This document shows positions 34,322-44,900 of a DNA stretch of 64,000 nucleotides, one piece after another. Under the pieces are notes generated by a model. The model searched no databases. It was not told the origin of the DNA and was given only the letters and a program-made list of their open reading frames with translations. Each line of letters begins with the position of its first letter. Position 1 is the first letter of the stretch. The stretch covers positions 186,001-250,000 of the forward strand of contig NZ_PUIA01000074.1 in the NCBI RefSeq assembly GCF_002967715.1, read 5' to 3'. Origin of the DNA: Blastopirellula marina (GTDB lineage: Bacteria > Planctomycetota > Planctomycetia > Pirellulales > Pirellulaceae). A program made the position numbers and the translations under genes.

Positions 34322-37300
34322 TTAGTAAACGAATTCCTCTTCTCTAAGAATTTCCAGCGACTGATCTAATGCATCGTGGTACGTTCGTTCTTCGCCGGAA
34401 TCTGTTTCTATGAGGTCGCATTCTGAATTGGCTACTTGTTCGTAGAGTTGGAAGAATTGGTCGGCGTGGCTTGGTGCTTGGGGGTGTTCTGCATCGATGC
34501 GTAATGCCAGCAGAGGAAGCTTTCTGTCTGCTGCTGTGAACTCCGTGGAGCGATTTTCAAGCGTCGAATCTGCTGGTAAAACGATGATTGCATTCCAGGC
34601 TGACACGCTAGTGGCAGGCGGGTCGGCAAGAGACTCCGTCGTGGATTCCATCTCGAATGCCGGCTCCGCTTCTATCAGTTCGAAGCTTGATGCTGCGTTA
34701 AGTGGGGTCGTCAAGCCAGGCATGTTCACAAATCGGTCGCTCGGCTTTCTTCGACCATAGTGTTGAATCAAAAGAGCAAAGTCGGTGATTCCGACACGGC
34801 CGGAACGATCGTAGTCGAATGTATAACTCTCTGGGTTCAACTCACCAGGGACACGACCGTAATTCCGTAGGAATTCAGCAAAGTCGCCCAGCCCTACGTG
34901 GCCACTATCATCCGCGTCATAGATCACAGGCGATAAATCAACTTGGGGAATAGGTGCGGTCAGTAGCTCAACATCTCCCACCACCAATGTGGCCGCATTC
35001 AAGGTGAATCCGATGTTTTCGACAAGGGTTGGGTAGGCACCAGGCCCCTCCATCGGGACGCCGATAGGGTCATTCATGTAAACGTTCAATGCCACTTTGC
35101 CAATCAGGACGTTCTCGCCAATCGAGTATCCGGAGAGGTCGATTCCGACGAACGTGACATCAGTCGTTGCAACGCCCTGGTCGACTGCGGTATCAGTCAT
35201 TCCACTGTTTCCGAGGAAGTCAATCACTTCGGCCGCTTCATACCACTGAGTTGACCACTCAATTTGCAGTGTCATATCAAATGGCTCAGTCGGCGTCTCA
35301 TCACCAACGGTCACCCAGACACCGGCGATGGCATTCTGCCACTCGTTCAACACCATAGGCGTTAGGTTTACAGGACGAGAATCACCAACGTTTCCGCTGT
35401 CTCCCAGGGAGGAAATGTTAATCGAAACGGAACTGTTCAGCGTCACCGTGACAAAAAAGCTCGTTTCAACGAATTCATTTTCGGTGTCGGTTGCCCGAAG
35501 CGTGATCTGCGAAGTTCCAACATTCATTTTTGAAATGTCAAGCTTTAGGTCGCCACCAATTATGCTTGCCGTGACGACGGATGGATTGGAATTCTGTCCG
35601 ACGCTGATCGTCAAGCTATCTCCCATAGAAGCAATATCTTGATCGCTAAAGACGTTGCTGATGTCGATTAGTTGTGCCGGGTCGCCCAGATCAACTGTGA
35701 TGTTCGGCAAAGTTTGATTGACCTCCGGCACGTCGTTCTTGTTGACGACTTGAAGCTGGAAGGTGTCTTCTACAAACAAATTGCCAGTATCCGTCGCGCG
35801 AATGGTAACGGAAATCTCGGACTCAGCCTCGAAGTCAACCAAGACTCCAGAGTTGAGTTTCAATACCCCATTGATCACCTCGAAGCGGTTGTCGGAGATG
35901 TCGTAGGTAAAAGTATCGCCTGAGTCCGCATCTTGGATCGTAATGGCCCCCACCTCGAAAGCGTCACTGTTTTCGTCCAGCGACGTGCCAGACAATTGGA
36001 TACTACTTGGCTGGTCGTTGATTGGGGTGACGTTCACGGTAAACGTTTCTTCCGTCGATTTTTCGCCATCCGACACAACCAGCGTGATGATTGCCGCCCC
36101 GTTCTGGTCGGCCAGCGGAGTAACCTTTACCGTCCGGTTGGCTCCGGTACCACTGATGAGAATGTTCTCGTTGGGAATCAAGCTGAGATTATCGGAGTTC
36201 GCTGATACAATCAGAGTATCAGCGTTGGTTTCCAAGTCGTCGATCGTAAACGCAAGGTCCCCCGTCATCGTGTCTTCATCGATCGTCACGTCATCAATGG
36301 CCGACACCGTAGGGGGATCGTTTACAGGGACCACGGTCACTGTAAACGTTTCCTCGATCGACTTGTCGCCATCGGAGATCACCAGGGTAATCAGAGCGGA
36401 TCCGCTTTGGTTGGGCAACGGCGTCACTTTCACGGTTCGACTGGCACCGATACCACCAAGAACAATGTTTCCATCGGGAACGAGTGCCTGATTGTCCGAC
36501 GTTACGGAAACAATGAGAACGCCAGGACTCGACTCCAAATCATCGATTGTGAACGGGATGTCACCTGTCATGGTATCTTCGTCAATTGTGACATCATCGA
36601 CAGGAGTCACTGTCGGTGCGTCGTTGATCGGCGTAACGTTCACCGTAAATGTTTCTACGGTCGACATATCTCCATCCGAAACGGTCAGAGTGATGACGGC
36701 GCTTCCATTCTGGTCCGCCAGAGGCGTCACCTTAACCGTACGATTGCCCCCCGTACCACTGATGACGATGCTTCCATTGGGAATCAACACAAGGTTGTCC
36801 GAAGTTGCCGAGACCAAAAGCGAAGCTGGATCCGTTTCCAGATCATCCAGGGTAAATGCAAGATCGCCGGTCATGGTGTCTTCGTCGATAGTCACATCAT
36901 CGATGGCAGAGATGCTCGGGGCATCGTTGATCGGCGTGACGTTCACCGTAAACGTCTCTTCAGCAGTCTTATTTCCATCCGAGATGATTAGGGTTATGAC
37001 GGCGGATCCATTTTGATCTAGCAGCGGTGTTACCTTTACAGTGCGGTTAACGCCAGTGCCACTGATGACTATATTACCGTCAGGAACAAGTGCCTGATTG
37101 TCTGAACTAACCGAAACAACAAGGGAGCCAGCGTCGGTCTCCACATCGTCCACGGTGAAGGGGAGGTCACCCGTCATCGTATCTTCGTCGATCGTGACGT
37201 CATCGATCGGCGAAATCGTAGGCGCATCGTTGACTGGTGTGATATTTAAGGTGAATGTCTCTTCGGTAGTCTTGTCGCCATCCGACACGACAAGCGTGAT

Positions 37301-38707
37301 CAACGCCATGCCATTTTGATCTGGCAGAGGGGTAACCTTCACGGTGCGGTTGGTACCTGTGCCGCTGATAACAATGCTGCCATTTGGAACCAAGGCTGTA
37401 TTGTCGGATGTTGCGGTAACCACCAATGAATTGACATCGGTTTCCAGATCGCCGACCGTGAAAGCCAAATCGCCGGTCATCGTATCTTCATCGATCGTGA
37501 CGTCGTTGAGAGCACTTATCGTGGGAGCGTCGTTCACTGATGACACATTGACGGTAAACGTCTCTTCGGAGGACTTATCTCCATCCGAGACAACCAGCGT
37601 GATCAGCGCCGAACCGCTTTGATTAGGTAAAGGTGTCACCTTGACCGTCCGGTTGGCACCGGTGCCGCTTATGACGATGTTTCCATCCGGTATCAGGGTC
37701 TGATTTCCGGATGTTGCCGAGACGATCAACGAGTCGACACTGGTTTCCAGATCACTCAATGTGAAGGACAGGTCGCCGGTCATGTTATCTTCGTCGATCG
37801 TGACATCATCGATCGACGAAATCGTGGGGGCGTCGTTGATTGGAGTAACGTTCACGGTAAACGTTTCTTCTGTCGTCTTCACCCCATCAGATACCGTAAG
37901 GGTGATCAGGGCTGATCCGTTCTGATCTCCGAGCGGGGTAACTTTGACGGTTCGGTTAGCCCCCGTGCCGCTGATCACGATATTGCCGTCCGGGATCAGA
38001 GCTTGATTATCTGAACTTGCCGTGACCACAAGAGAAGCCGCGTCCGTTTCCGTGTCGCCTACAGTGAACGCGAGATCGCCAGTCATCGTGTCTTCGTCAA
38101 TGGTGACATCATCGATCGAGCTGATGGTAGGAGGATCGTTGGGAATCTGGACACGGATGATTAAATCACCGAAGTCAGTGACCGGTATCGCACTACCACC
38201 CGCATCGGATAGAACGGTGTCTACGGTTTCGCCTCCGGTGGTAAAGTCGATGGTGAGTCGATAGTCTCCTTCGGCGGCAGGGGCTGTTGCTTGAAATGTT
38301 CCGATTTCTTTGACTGGCGGGGTCGCGACACCTACGAAACCAATAGCAGCAATGAAACGGTCATTCGTTGCATGATTTAGCGTGCTGTCGATCGCCAATG
38401 GAAAATTGGCTCCGCTGTTGACCCAATTAGACAGGACGAGAAGCGCATGTGAATTTCCGAAATTTATCTGATAGCCAGTCACGTCAGACTCAGAAGTCTC
38501 CAGTTCCGCGGTAACGCTAATCACGGTACTTGGACTGACGGTAATAACCGTAGTTCCATTCTCCTCCGTTACCGTTCCAGCCGCTGCACTCGGCATCAAA
38601 TCCAGAACGGCCAACATAGCTCTTTCTTCACAGAACTCGACGCAGAGTGTCCGTCGATGATGCCTTTTCTGCCGCAGGAGAGGTTTCCGTGTAAGTCCGT
38701 TAAACAT
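34322..38707 (-). CDS. Exported protein with seven cadherin-like tandem repeats and a dockerin pair
   Basis: A 1461-residue protein; the ATG at 38707 is chosen (the frame also has a TTG at 38743) because the basic export region RKPLLRQKRHHRR followed by FCEERAMLAV is the planctomycete extracellular motif. Residues about 30-190 form an N-terminal beta domain. Seven tandem repeats of 101 residues follow, starting at DDVTIDEDTMTGDLAFT and closing with TFTVNVTPIND; then two to three diverged cadherin-like domains, a cohesin-like segment (TLQIEWSTQWYEAAEVIDF) and a dockerin type I pair (YDADDSGHVGLGDF, FDYDRSGRVGITDF; about 34740-34930). The C-terminal tail is acidic (LEILREEEFVY). Likely surface or secreted; calcium-dependent rigidity is known for cadherin-like repeats, the role is inferred. 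It is the last of four giant genes, 234 bases after the protease. Confidence 0.9.
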   Translation of the reverse strand: MFNGLTRKPLLRQKRHHRRTLCVEFCEERAMLAVLDLMPSAAAGTVTEENGTTVITVSPSTVISVTAELETSESDVTGYQINFGNSHALLVLSNWVNSGANFPLAIDSTLNHATNDRFIAAIGFVGVATPPVKEIGTFQATAPAAEGDYRLTIDFTTGGETVDTVLSDAGGSAIPVTDFGDLIIRVQIPNDPPTISSIDDVTIDEDTMTGDLAFTVGDTETDAASLVVTASSDNQALIPDGNIVISGTGANRTVKVTPLGDQNGSALITLTVSDGVKTTEETFTVNVTPINDAPTISSIDDVTIDEDNMTGDLSFTLSDLETSVDSLIVSATSGNQTLIPDGNIVISGTGANRTVKVTPLPNQSGSALITLVVSDGDKSSEETFTVNVSSVNDAPTISALNDVTIDEDTMTGDLAFTVGDLETDVNSLVVTATSDNTALVPNGSIVISGTGTNRTVKVTPLPDQNGMALITLVVSDGDKTTEETFTLNITPVNDAPTISPIDDVTIDEDTMTGDLPFTVDDVETDAGSLVVSVSSDNQALVPDGNIVISGTGVNRTVKVTPLLDQNGSAVITLIISDGNKTAEETFTVNVTPINDAPSISAIDDVTIDEDTMTGDLAFTLDDLETDPASLLVSATSDNLVLIPNGSIVISGTGGNRTVKVTPLADQNGSAVITLTVSDGDMSTVETFTVNVTPINDAPTVTPVDDVTIDEDTMTGDIPFTIDDLESSPGVLIVSVTSDNQALVPDGNIVLGGIGASRTVKVTPLPNQSGSALITLVISDGDKSIEETFTVTVVPVNDPPTVSAIDDVTIDEDTMTGDLAFTIDDLETNADTLIVSANSDNLSLIPNENILISGTGANRTVKVTPLADQNGAAIITLVVSDGEKSTEETFTVNVTPINDQPSSIQLSGTSLDENSDAFEVGAITIQDADSGDTFTYDISDNRFEVINGVLKLNSGVLVDFEAESEISVTIRATDTGNLFVEDTFQLQVVNKNDVPEVNQTLPNITVDLGDPAQLIDISNVFSDQDIASMGDSLTISVGQNSNPSVVTASIIGGDLKLDISKMNVGTSQITLRATDTENEFVETSFFVTVTLNSSVSINISSLGDSGNVGDSRPVNLTPMVLNEWQNAIAGVWVTVGDETPTEPFDMTLQIEWSTQWYEAAEVIDFLGNSGMTDTAVDQGVATTDVTFVGIDLSGYSIGENVLIGKVALNVYMNDPIGVPMEGPGAYPTLVENIGFTLNAATLVVGDVELLTAPIPQVDLSPVIYDADDSGHVGLGDFAEFLRNYGRVPGELNPESYTFDYDRSGRVGITDFALLIQHYGRRKPSDRFVNMPGLTTPLNAASSFELIEAEPAFEMESTTESLADPPATSVSAWNAIIVLPADSTLENRSTEFTAADRKLPLLALRIDAEHPQAPSHADQFFQLYEQVANSECDLIETDSGEERTYHDALDQSLEILREEEFVY
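36020..38140 (-). repeat. Seven-unit tandem array of 303-bp repeats inside the cadherin-like gene
   Basis: The unit encodes 101 residues and recurs about every 303 bases (forward landmarks, the GTAAACGTTTCTTC-type segment, near 36030, 36330, 36630, 36940, 37240, 37550 and 37850). All seven units keep VTIDED(T/N)MTGD and ISGTG-A/T-NRTVKVTPL. The shared wording at protein and DNA level points to expansion by unequal exchange or recent duplication. Unit number may vary between strains and such arrays are prone to assembly collapse. Confidence 0.85.
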
Positions 38708-38940
38708 AGGAATGCGTAATCTCGTAGAAGGGAACAGGCACAACGCAGAACAGAATCGCGTGATATTAGTGCGAACTGTTCTAAAGTATGTTCTCTCGAT
38801 TTATATGGTTGGCCAAATGTCAGGCCATTCATACGATATCAACGCCGGGGATCGAATCGTGGCATCGATAACTTTCGGAAGAAGAGGCCAGTCAAGCGAC
38901 AGGGAGAATCAAGTTCTTCACCTGTGCCTTAACGGCAACT

Positions 38941-41900
38941 TCATGATCCGCTGTATTCTGCTTGGTCGTTGTTGGACCTTATTAAACTCGGAACGCCAGA
39001 TGTAATCCACTCAATTTCAATGCTTTCTAAAACGATATTGGCACTTTCGTCTGTGGCTAGAGATTGATAGAAATAATCTCGCGAAACTAAGCTTTCCTTT
39101 TCGAATAAAGTCTCGGTATCAGAGGTCTGCAAGCGAACTTCTTTGCTGGCGTCGGTCGGGATTGACTGCTGCTCGTTGAACTGATCTTCAACACTATCTA
39201 ATTGCCGCAATACAGTACCAGTATCAGGCTCACACGTCGCAGAGAAATCAGGGCGTAGCAGTTGGCCAGGTGCATTCTCCACCAGGATGGCCTCGTCGCC
39301 TGAACTTGTGATTTGGCCCGATGCTGGCAGGCTCGTGAGCGCTAGAACGTTGTCCCGCACTTCAGACACCGAGAGCACACTTCCCCCCAGAAAGCGAGCT
39401 AGATCGGCATTGGGAAGGTCGAACAACACGACAAGAATCAGGTTCCCGTCGGTCGACGCATCGACACTACCGTCCTCATTGACGTCCAGCACATTCCCAA
39501 GATTCGCTACATTCTGAACGACCTCGGTGCCAGTCAACTGACTGCTCCCCATAAAGGGCGTAAGAGATGTTTCCGGAAGGCCAAACAACACGCTCAACAG
39601 CAAATTCCCATCGGTCGAAGCATCGACAAGTCCATCTTTATTGATGTCCAGCGGTGCGAACTGCGTCGTTGGCTGATCGTTGTTGAGGATGGTACCAGAG
39701 ACGGTCTGAACGCCCAGCTGAGCTCCGTTAGTAGCTCCCGTGAGGACAACAACAAATTGCTCGTCAGGCTCATAGTCTTGATCATCAGCGGAACTGAATG
39801 TCACCAGTTTGGAGGTTTGCCCTGGTGCAAATACAGCCGTATTTGCTGGAAAAGCACCGCCGATAAAATCGGCTGGTTCCGCTGGATCGGTTTGCCCAGC
39901 GGCAACTTCCCAACTCAAGGTATGCGTGGCTGCTAAATATCCTGACCGGCGGATTGAATACGCATGCAAACTACCTTCGCTCGCATTGGCGATAGTTGCA
40001 ACGATTTCGATAATTGAATCGTCGTTCTGAATCTTCCCAACTGCTATATCTTCAACCAGGAAGAGGTTATCACTGGGATTGGTGAGGGAGAGTGTGAATG
40101 TCTCCTCCGATTCAATTTGAAGATCACCATATACGGGAATGTTGATTACCTTGCTGTTTTCTCCAGCAGCAAAGGTAAGCGTTCCCGAGGGAAACGCGAT
40201 GCCCGGTTGGCTATCACCGAAATCGTCGGCCTGGGCAGGATTCGTACCGCTTCCGACGACGGAATAGTCGACCGAAACCGATTCCGAGAGCCATCCCTCA
40301 CGGACTACGGTGAAAGCAAACACCCCTGGTGTCGAGTTGCCTTCCAACTGAGATAACGTGACAGTTGCCAACGAAAGAGTTGCATCGTCATTTATGATCG
40401 TACCGACTGCTGAGCCCTGTTCGATTAGAATCGGGCCTGTTGCGTTGGTTAATCGAACCTCAAACGATTCGTCTTGTTCAAGAAGAGTGTCGCCGGTTGC
40501 CTGGATTGTTAGAGTTTTCGACACTTCACCTTGCGCGAAAGCAATTGTTCCGGCAGGTAAGGTTCCGCCGAAGTCTGCCCCATCGGCTGGATTTGCGCCG
40601 CTTCCCAAAACGTTGTAATCCACGCTAAACGCTGCATCTGTATCTCCATTACGAACAACAGTGAATGTATAAGTCGCTTGTCCAGCGTCCCCCTCGGCAA
40701 CGTTGGCTGCGAGAGGACTAATGGCTACTTCGGAATCGTCATTTAGGAGTGTCGCTGTTGCGGTGAATATTCCCAGTTGAGCACCCCCTGTGGGTGAGTT
40801 AATCGAAACGGAAAACTGTTCGTCTTCCTCGACCATGGTGTCCCCACTTACCTGGACCACAAACGTGACCGTATCTTGGTTGGCTGCTAGCTGAATGGAA
40901 CCTGTCGGCAGTCCTCCGACAAAATCGGTTGCATCAGCGGGAAACGGGCCCGCTCCGGCGACGATGTAGTTGACCGAAACGGCATCTGTCAAATCGCCCG
41001 TGCGCGAAACCTGAAAGAGAAATTCTGTCGTTCCTGTCAGACCTTCCGCTAGTTCACTACTCAAGGCACTCAAGCTGATAATCGAGTCATCATTCGAAAT
41101 TGTTCCGATGGCCGTACCTTGCTGGATCTGGTAGCCATTGGAAGCATTGCTGATTGTCAGCAAGAACTCTTCGTCGAGTTCCAATTCCGTATCCCCGTTG
41201 ACAGGAATCGAGATTGTGACCTGATTGCCAACGAGAGTCGCTGTTCCACTGGGTAGCGTTCCTCCGAAGTCGGCAGCATCCGCCGGATTGCTACCGAATC
41301 CTGTGATCGCATAATCGAAGGTGACGTCTTCTACGCCATTACCGATACGGGCCACTACAAATTCATAGATAGTCGATCCGCTCTGACCTTCGCGAAGCGA
41401 TTGAGAAATGGTTTCGAGCGTGATCGATGCGTCGTCAGTAAGAATCGTACCGATTGCCAATGGCGTCGCGAGTTGTGTTCCGCCAGTCGGATTCGCCAAT
41501 GTGACCGCGAACTGTTCGTTCGCCTCGACAAACATGTCGCCGGTCGCGGAAATCACTAGCGATTTGGTCGTTTCTCCTACAGCAAACGTAACACTTCCGC
41601 TGGGAAATTGACCGCCGAAATCATTAATGTCCGCAGGTGCAGCTCCGGTTCCGGCCACCGTGAAATCGACCGTGGTCGCACTTCCTGTAAAACCAGATCG
41701 CGTGATCGTAAAGAAGTAGTCTTGCGTTCCCGAATCCAATTCAAATCGACTTGCGTCACTCGCCACTATGCTGAGCGTGGCGTCGTCGTTCGAGATCATC
41801 CCCGAAGCCGTTGGAGAAGTAATCAATGCGCCGCCGGTCGCATTGGTCAAAGTGACGATGAATTCTTCGTCAGCCTCCAACAGGTAATCACCGACCACGT

Positions 41901-44900
41901 CAATCGTGATCGTCTGTGTTACTTCACCGACATCGAAGTGGATCGTGCCCGAGGGGAACAAGCCTCCAAAGTCGGCCAGGTCGGCCGGATTCACACCAAT
42001 ACCGACGACCGAAAAGTCAACGTCATGGATGCCAGATAAGTCGCCACTTCGTGTGACGGTATAGGTAAACGGGGTGACAGCTCCCGTCCCGCCTTCTGCC
42101 CGAACAGCATTTGCGGCAGAGATTTCGAGAGAGACGTCGGTTGATGAAAATAGATCGTCGACGACAGCACTGACTTCATCGAGAATCCAAGCACCGCGGC
42201 CCAGTGTACCTGCTACAAGAACATCTCGTGCGACATCCCATTCCATGTCGTAGACCAATACGTTGGGAAGTCCGATAGCCAACGGACGCCAGAGACCAAG
42301 GGCGTCGAGTGATGAGGCAAACACTCCCTGATTCGTTCCCACGATGAGGGCATCTGTCGTAGAACCTTCGACAAACAATAAGGAAGTCAACGATGAAGCG
42401 AACTCTCCTAGATTGCCGGTAATATCGGCCCAACTGGTTCCAGCGTTTGACCCCAACGTGACGCTATTGTCATCAATCACGAACACCGATGTCCAATCGT
42501 CTGGGTCAACCGTCAAATCATGAATGATCCCCACCGGGGCGCTGACAGGTGTCTCCAGCAAATCGGTTCCAGTTTCCCCACGGTAAAACACGGAGTTATC
42601 TGCTCCGACCCACAGAACATTCTCATACGGAATACCGTTACGGTAACCTCCTGCAACGAGTGCGTTTTGGTTGATCCAATAATTCCCGGCACTCGCTCCA
42701 CCAACAACCGAAACGTAACTGATGGTATCCCCTTGATCTGTCGATTCGTATACGCCGTTACTTCCTTGAAATACGATTCTCGTGGGATCGACAACATTGA
42801 GTTCAATTGGATTTCGAAACGCAGGTTCATATTGCGGACCGCCCCCGACGAGCGTCCGACTAGGGAAATCGGAAGTCAACAAATTGCCGAACGAATCGTA
42901 TACACGACGTTGGAACTGGCCCAGGTTCTGATAGCTTGAATACCGAATCGATTGTCCGAATGAGGCAAGGGTGATGTCGTCGACCGCAACGTCCCCCCCA
43001 TCTCCCGTAGAAATGCTCTGCCACAGTTCAGCTCCCTGGGTCGATTGCTGAGTCGTTCCGGTATCTTGATTCCCGGAAATGGCTACCTGCGAAATTGCGT
43101 CGTAGGCAACATCATGAATCTCGGTGACCTGGAGATCGCCAATGACACTGAACCAATCTCCCAAATTTGAACGCGGACTACTACGGCGATAGATTCCACC
43201 GTCGTCAACTTCGATGATATTGCCCAACGCGTCGAATACCATATCACGCGAATCAGCGTGAGGGCTGCTACCATTGGCCGTTCCGCCGCCGATCGCACCG
43301 AGTGTATTGCTATGCGTGAGATGGACCCATTGCGAACCAGTCGGCAAAGACGCATCCCCGCGAAATAATCTTCCGGAGTAATCTATGGCACCGATCGATG
43401 TCGGATATTGAAACTCAAGCGGTTGTCGATCACCACCTACGTAGACGATATTGGGGTCGACGGGATCTGCCACAATTGAGAAATGAATCGTTCCTTGCCC
43501 ACCAGCAATGTCTTCGGGAGTATCACTAGCCGTGGGGCCCTTGCCGCCGCCAGGATTCAATCCAACGTCCGTTCCGTTTTCATTCGTGGACGGCGTATCC
43601 ATCTGTGTCCAACTTGTACCACCATCCCCAGATCGAAAGAGTCCATCAACGCGTCCCTCATTAATGATCGAGACATAGACGTTATTGGATGTCCCGACAG
43701 CAAATTCCAGATTACTTGTTCCGGTCCTATTCGTCGTTCCATTATCAATCAACTGATCCATGGCGGACGAGCTAACCTTGACCCAGGTTGCACCACGATC
43801 AGTCGTTCGATAAACGCCAGAGGCACCACCTCCGTAGAGATCGGAGAACACCATCGACGTATACAGAACGTCGGGGTTGATGGGGTCCGCAACCAGGTCA
43901 TAAGACACGCCTGCTGGGAGCCCATTGGAAAACCCATTTCCCTGCGAGACTAGTTGGAAAGTCGCTCCTCCATCGACGCTGCGGAAGATGCCCACATTTG
44001 ATGCCGATACAATGTCAGCTGTATTTACCGATACGATGATCGTATTGCCGTTGGCGTACACTCCTGAGATATTCTTCCCGGTGAGAGTCCCGTTTCCGTC
44101 AATAATGCTCCAGCTATCACCCCCATCGGTTGTACGTACAAGCCCAATCCGTTCATTCCCAATGCGGCCAAAGCTGCTATATCGTCCAATGCCAGCGTAG
44201 ATGGTCTGCGACGTATTATCTGCTCGGTCGAATACCATCGCTCCGATGGATGAAGAGGGAAGTTGATCGCTCAAGGGTTCCCAGTTCGGCTGAATTGCGG
44301 TGGCGTTGGTTGTCCGCCAAATGCCGCCATTCGTTCCGCCAATGTATAGAATGTTGGGATCTAATGGATGCGCCAGAACCGTATGAATCGCGCCGACGAC
44401 GGTATCGTCGGGAAGTACATTTTCCACCTGGCCGTCGGAAGCCCCAAATGGGCCAAGTGGGTTCCACGTGGCAGTCGGCGTTGAGACAGCCAGGTCTACG
44501 ATGGCCTCTGCCAAGGCAAACACATCGACCAGTGGGAACGTGAGACCGGTGTTGATCACGTTGTCATTTTCGTCATCGCCATCGGTGATAATTGTAGCGG
44601 TACTCTTCAGTAATGACGCAAACTCGGAGACGGTTAGACGCCGCCCGAGCTGTTCGCTGGCCAACTGCTGGGCCAATGCTGCGATCCCAGCAATGTGGGG
44701 AGATGCCTGGCTCGTACCATGTTGCGTTACCAAGCCCCCGGTCGGCCCCGCACCGGTGATCGGAGCCCCAGGGGCCATGATTGAGGTGAGTTCCGGGTGC
44801 CGTTGACTGAACGGAGTGATCCGTCCGGGGCCGATCGTATAGGCCTGTGCGCCCGAGCTATAGGTAAACCCGCTTCCAGAAGTATCGTAGACGGCTCCTA

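Noticed and set aside
36020-38140. Regularly spaced repeats considered as a CRISPR array
   Set aside because: The 303-base units are fully coding, without short repeats separated by unique spacers, and no cas genes are present.
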